Positions 6,168-9,259 of a stretch of DNA of 9,259 bases are shown piece after piece (the first letter of the stretch is position 1; each line of letters starts with the position of its first letter). This stretch comes from an uncultured bacterium. GTDB lineage: Bacteria > CAIJMQ01. The notes beneath the pieces are model-generated. The model had not been told where the DNA came from. It made no database searches and saw only the letters and a list, made by a program, of their open reading frames with translations. A program made the position numbers and the translations under genes. The stretch spans positions 1 to 9,259 of the forward strand of contig CAIJMQ010000058.1 in NCBI GenBank assembly GCA_903821905.1, in the 5' to 3' direction.

Positions 6168-6377
6168 ATGCAGAAGGTCCTACTGAAATCAATTTCTCTT
6201 TATAAACATTTTATTTCTCCTTTCCTTCCTAAGCGCTGTCGTTTCTATCCAAGCTGTTCTGGATATGCTTACGAAGTTATCGAGAAAAAAGGCATATTCA
6301 GAGGAGTTTTTTATACTTTAATTAGAATTTCTAAGTGCCACCCTTTCCATCCGGGCGGTTACGATCCTGTGAGGTGA
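6168..6377 (+). CDS. yidD: Membrane protein insertion efficiency factor YidD
   Basis: This 69-residue protein has the complete family signature. It comprises an amphipathic N-terminal helix with LYKHFISPFLPKRCRF, then FYPSCSGYA, then the C-terminal ISKCHPFHPGGYDPV; the three cysteines are present. YidD is a peripheral inner-membrane protein of the cytoplasmic face that helps YidC/Sec insert membrane proteins. It begins three bases after the rpmH stop with no obvious Shine-Dalgarno of its own, so it probably depends on translational coupling. Its stop codon overlaps the yidC ribosome binding site (GAGGTG, 6371-6376). The gene order yidD-yidC is the normal one. Confidence 0.96.
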   Translation: MQKVLLKSISLYKHFISPFLPKRCRFYPSCSGYAYEVIEKKGIFRGVFYTLIRISKCHPFHPGGYDPVR

Positions 6378-6382
6378 TTCTT

Positions 6383-8110
6383 ATGGAAAAACGATTCATT
6401 TTTGCCATTTTTCTTATAACTTTAATACTTATTATATTCCAATCTAAGTATTTCTTTCCTTCCCAAGAAAAGATAAAACCGGAAGAAACGCAAGTAAATA
6501 CGGAACAATTATTAAATGAAACAGCATATGAACCTCCCTCTCTCAAAGGAATTTCCGTTGAATCGGCACTATATACCGCCGTGGTTTCGGAAAAAGGCGG
6601 TATTAGAAGTTATAGGCTAAAAGAATATGAAACTCGAGATGTCGGAATTTCCCAAATAGAACAAAAGTTAAATAAACTACTTCAACAGGCAGAATATCAA
6701 CCGAAAGCCGTTACGCCGTCCCTTCTTTATTCAATAATGAAGTTAAAATACCAACTTGCTCATCTCAAAGACTCGGGTGGGAAGAAAGGAGAGGAACTAG
6801 TATCTTTCAGTGAGCTTTATTATGATTCTCTCCCTCCGCATATAGAATTGATAGACAAAAACAATAAATTAATATGGGAAGAAAAAGATAATTATCGAGT
6901 AGTAGAAACAGAACTGAACAAAATCCAGCTGATTCAAGACATTCCAGGTGTAGGCACTATAAAAAAAGAATTCTTTTTCAATCCCGATTCATACGCAACA
7001 GACGTAAAAGTTGTAGTAGATAATACTATGGCTAATGCCTCCCAACCTTATAAACTTATTATAACTTGTGGTCCCGACATAGGTGTTGATGAAGGAGTGC
7101 AGGGTTTTACTAATCTAGGCCCTTTGGCTCTTATTGACGGCCAGATAAAAAAGGAGCAATTTAGCAAGGATGCAAAAAATAAAAATGTAGATAAAATTGA
7201 ATATGGGGAGATTGGATGGGTAGCTTTACAGGATAAATATTTTACAAAAATTTTGATACCGAATGAAAAAATTAAAAGTGCATACATAAAAAAGAATGAA
7301 TATGAAGAATATACTGTAGGGCTAAGAACGGAAATACCTTCTCTCCAACCCAAAGAAGCCAAAGAATTCTCTTTTACAGTTTATTTGGGTCCTAAAAAAT
7401 TAGAACATTTATCTCAGGTTGGCAAAGATACTACTAAAATAATAGATTACGGAGTCTTTGGGAACCTTTTTCGCATAGTATACATCCTTAATTTTTTCTA
7501 CAGATTGACTCATAATTATGGCGTGGCAATTATTCTCTTAACCGTTCTGATTAATCTTATACTATTGCCTCTTTCTTTAAAAAGCTTCCAGTCCATGAAA
7601 GATATGCGTAAACTACAACCCGAGATGGAAAAAATAAGGAAGGAATTCAAAGATGACCCCCAGAAAATGAACCAGGAGGTAATGGAGTTATACAGGAGGC
7701 ATAAAATAAATCCTGCTGGCGGATGTTTGCCAATGTTACTTCAGCTCCCAGTTTTATTTGGATTATTTATGACTTTACGTTCGGTTATAGAGTTGAGAGG
7801 GGCTCCTTTTGTGTGGTGGATAAAAGACCTTTCTCTTCCGGATGCACTTACATTGCCGTTTAATCTGCCTTTTCAGCTCGGAGCAAGTATAAATATCCTC
7901 CCCATAATTATGACCGGAGCAACATTTTTACAGCAGAAGGTTTCCGGGACAGGCGGTACCTCCCAGGCAATGATGCTTTTCCTACCTCTTTTTATGCTTT
8001 TTATCTTCTATAATTTCTCCTCTGGACTTGTTTTGTATTTTTTGTGCAGCAATTTAATAAATGTCTTAGAGCAACTATGGGTCAACCGCTTAGGTGCTAA
8101 AACAGCTTAG
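6383..8110 (+). CDS. yidC: Membrane protein insertase YidC (Oxa1 family, Gram-negative type)
   Basis: YidC inserts and folds inner-membrane proteins, alone or with SecYEG. The ATG at 6383 is chosen over the in-frame ATG 48 bases upstream. It has GAGGTG six bases before it and places the first membrane segment (about residues 5-20) at the N-terminus; the upstream start would lie inside yidD. The protein is 575 residues. A large periplasmic P1 domain spans about 55-345, with the block IGWVALQDKYF matching GGWVAMLQQYF of E. coli. The conserved insertase core runs from about 375 to 570, including MRKLQPEMEKIRKEF, NPAGGCLPMLLQLPV, ELRGAPF and FSSGLVLYF. Two oddities stand out. N391 occupies the position of the groove arginine (R366 in E. 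coli), and a helical stretch of about 55 residues (about 87-140) seems inserted early in P1. Confidence 0.97.
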   Translation: MEKRFIFAIFLITLILIIFQSKYFFPSQEKIKPEETQVNTEQLLNETAYEPPSLKGISVESALYTAVVSEKGGIRSYRLKEYETRDVGISQIEQKLNKLLQQAEYQPKAVTPSLLYSIMKLKYQLAHLKDSGGKKGEELVSFSELYYDSLPPHIELIDKNNKLIWEEKDNYRVVETELNKIQLIQDIPGVGTIKKEFFFNPDSYATDVKVVVDNTMANASQPYKLIITCGPDIGVDEGVQGFTNLGPLALIDGQIKKEQFSKDAKNKNVDKIEYGEIGWVALQDKYFTKILIPNEKIKSAYIKKNEYEEYTVGLRTEIPSLQPKEAKEFSFTVYLGPKKLEHLSQVGKDTTKIIDYGVFGNLFRIVYILNFFYRLTHNYGVAIILLTVLINLILLPLSLKSFQSMKDMRKLQPEMEKIRKEFKDDPQKMNQEVMELYRRHKINPAGGCLPMLLQLPVLFGLFMTLRSVIELRGAPFVWWIKDLSLPDALTLPFNLPFQLGASINILPIIMTGATFLQQKVSGTGGTSQAMMLFLPLFMLFIFYNFSSGLVLYFLCSNLINVLEQLWVNRLGAKTA

Positions 8111-8127
8111 TTTAAATACAAAGACAG

Positions 8128-9240
8128 ATGAAAATATTTCTTATCTTGTTTGCGTTCCTCTTGATATTTACTTTGCTGCCAAGGGTAGTCGTTTTTGGGG
8201 AAGAAATTGCTAATTTACATTTGACAGCAAAAGATTTAAATCTGCTCAGTTTTGAGTCCCTATTAAAAAAGTATTCCCCACCAATAAAATACAATGGGGA
8301 TATTTCTTTAGAGGCTGACCTTAAATTTAAAGAAGATTCTGTTGTTGCGACAGGGAACTTTTCTTCTTCTAAGATCTATTTATCTGGAGCGAATTCATCT
8401 TCCCCCCTCCTTCTTTCTAATGTGGAAGGAGATTTTGAAGCTAAAATTATAGATGGTAAACCCTCCATAAAAGGTAAAATAAAAAGTACTGGTGGGCAGT
8501 GGGAGCAGTTCTATTTCCAAAATTTGGAAGCTGATTACAGCTTATTGGATAACAAACTTAATATTAGCAGGTGTGAAGTTAAACTTGCTGACGGGGTTGT
8601 ATATATAAATGGTGATATCAATTTTGCCAAAGGACCACCATTTTTTAATGTTAAGTTAATTGCTCAAGGAGTCAATATTGGGAGTATTTCAGAAGATTGG
8701 GGCAATTCCAAAGGTATTTCGGGAATACTCTCATCGGAAGCAAATCTGTCTGGAGAATGGGGAAAACCAACGACTTATTTGGGAAAAGGTAAAGTTGAAA
8801 TAAAAGAAGGCACTCTTGGTAAAATAGGATTAATCGGTCGTATCATTACATTTTCTCCTTTGGCAGCTTTATCGGGAGATTTATCCCTAACTACCTTAGA
8901 AGGAGATTTTAATATTTTAGAAGGATATGCCTCTACGGAGAATACTATTATTAAAGGGCCGGGTGTGAAAATAACGGCAACAGGAGATGTGGGGTGGAAC
9001 AAGAAATTAGACTTTGTTCTTGGTTTATATGCCTCCTCGGAACTTCTTAAGGGCACCCAAATTACAAAACTGCTGGGAATCCTTATGGATGATTTCGGTA
9101 ATGCATTAAGGAAAATCAAATTAACAGGCACTATTGATAACCCGGAGTTTGTTATTGTTCCTTTGGGCATCGGAGATGCAATTATTGAAGGACTACAGAA
9201 GTCTTTTAACAGGGTTGCTCCGTTGGGAAATACGCCATAA
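8128..9240 (+). CDS. AsmA-like / TamB-like exported protein
   Basis: The 370-residue product starts with a hydrophobic signal or anchor (about residues 2-23) ending near VVVFGEE. The rest is dominated by repeating beta-strand patterns of the AsmA/DUF3971 type: alternating GDISLEADL, SNVEGDFEAK, INGDINF, LSSEANLSG and the C-terminal GPGVKITATGDV followed by LTGTIDNPEFVIVP. This ending is typical of AsmA-like C-terminal domains. Such proteins are long beta-groove bridges in diderm envelopes, linked to phospholipid transport and outer-membrane biogenesis. At 370 residues it is far shorter than full AsmA or TamB, so it may be one module or work with partners. It starts 17 bases after yidC, without a clear Shine-Dalgarno sequence, and probably shares its transcript. 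The family call is by pattern and is moderately secure; the precise role is inferred. Confidence 0.72.
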   Translation: MKIFLILFAFLLIFTLLPRVVVFGEEIANLHLTAKDLNLLSFESLLKKYSPPIKYNGDISLEADLKFKEDSVVATGNFSSSKIYLSGANSSSPLLLSNVEGDFEAKIIDGKPSIKGKIKSTGGQWEQFYFQNLEADYSLLDNKLNISRCEVKLADGVVYINGDINFAKGPPFFNVKLIAQGVNIGSISEDWGNSKGISGILSSEANLSGEWGKPTTYLGKGKVEIKEGTLGKIGLIGRIITFSPLAALSGDLSLTTLEGDFNILEGYASTENTIIKGPGVKITATGDVGWNKKLDFVLGLYASSELLKGTQITKLLGILMDDFGNALRKIKLTGTIDNPEFVIVPLGIGDAIIEGLQKSFNRVAPLGNTP

Positions 9241-9259
9241 ATGGCTATTTAACTATTAA

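Noticed and set aside
6335-6382. Upstream ATG adding 16 residues to YidC
   Set aside because: It lies inside yidD, lacks a Shine-Dalgarno sequence, and would put a proline- and arginine-containing tail before the first membrane segment. The ATG at 6383 has GAGGTG at good spacing.
8775-9170. 131-codon open frame on the minus strand
   Set aside because: It is a shadow of the AsmA-like gene. The proline/serine-rich translation has no recognisable motif.
9241-9259. ATG right after the last stop codon as a possible next gene
   Set aside because: The frame closes after three codons; nothing can be supported in the final 19 bases.
1-9259. Mobile elements, CRISPR arrays, defence genes or attachment sites (a tRNA is present and could host integration)
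   Set aside because: No transposase, integrase, direct repeats or tRNA 3'-end duplication was seen. The sequence downstream of the tRNA is a housekeeping operon.

Overview
The window is an AT-rich stretch of bacterial chromosome, with every gene I could support on the + strand. It looks like an uncultivated Gram-negative-type (diderm) bacterium. The two-membrane inference rests on the AsmA-like protein and on a YidC with a large periplasmic domain. The lineage cannot be fixed from this sequence; a candidate phylum such as Omnitrophota is a guess only. There is no sign of phage, transposon or CRISPR material, and no gene-free stretch longer than about 160 bases (the longest contains the tRNA and a promoter).

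Region 1 (3-4176) has a thiol/flavin redox and sulfur-transfer flavour. It opens with the 3' part of a large membrane protein that runs off the left edge. That protein carries several DUF1573-like beta-sandwich domains, a thioredoxin-like domain with a CLKC motif, and a CcdA/DsbD-type membrane domain with its paired cysteines. It is followed by a small flavodoxin-like protein, the tRNA 2-thiouridylase MnmA, and a second flavodoxin-fold protein of the NADPH-dependent FMN reductase / iron-sulfur flavoprotein type. The last gene starts inside the end of mnmA.

Region 2 (about 4195-5970) has a candidate promoter, a UDP-glucose 6-dehydrogenase gene, a small MerR-type regulator overlapping it by four bases, and a tRNA-Pro(GGG) gene with encoded CCA.

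Region 3 (5971-9240) begins with a near-consensus sigma70-type promoter whose -35 box starts two bases after the tRNA CCA. It drives rpmH, yidD, yidC and an AsmA-like gene. This is the widespread ribosomal protein L34 / membrane insertase cluster, but rnpA (the RNase P protein), which normally lies between rpmH and yidD, is absent. The usual jag/mnmE genes after yidC are replaced by the AsmA-like gene. YidC has asparagine where its family usually has a positively charged groove residue.

Most genes are ordinary housekeeping genes. The points most worth a second look are the multi-domain DUF1573-thioredoxin-CcdA protein, the missing rnpA, the YidC substitution, and the promoter architecture after the tRNA with a sequence block shared by the ugd promoter region.
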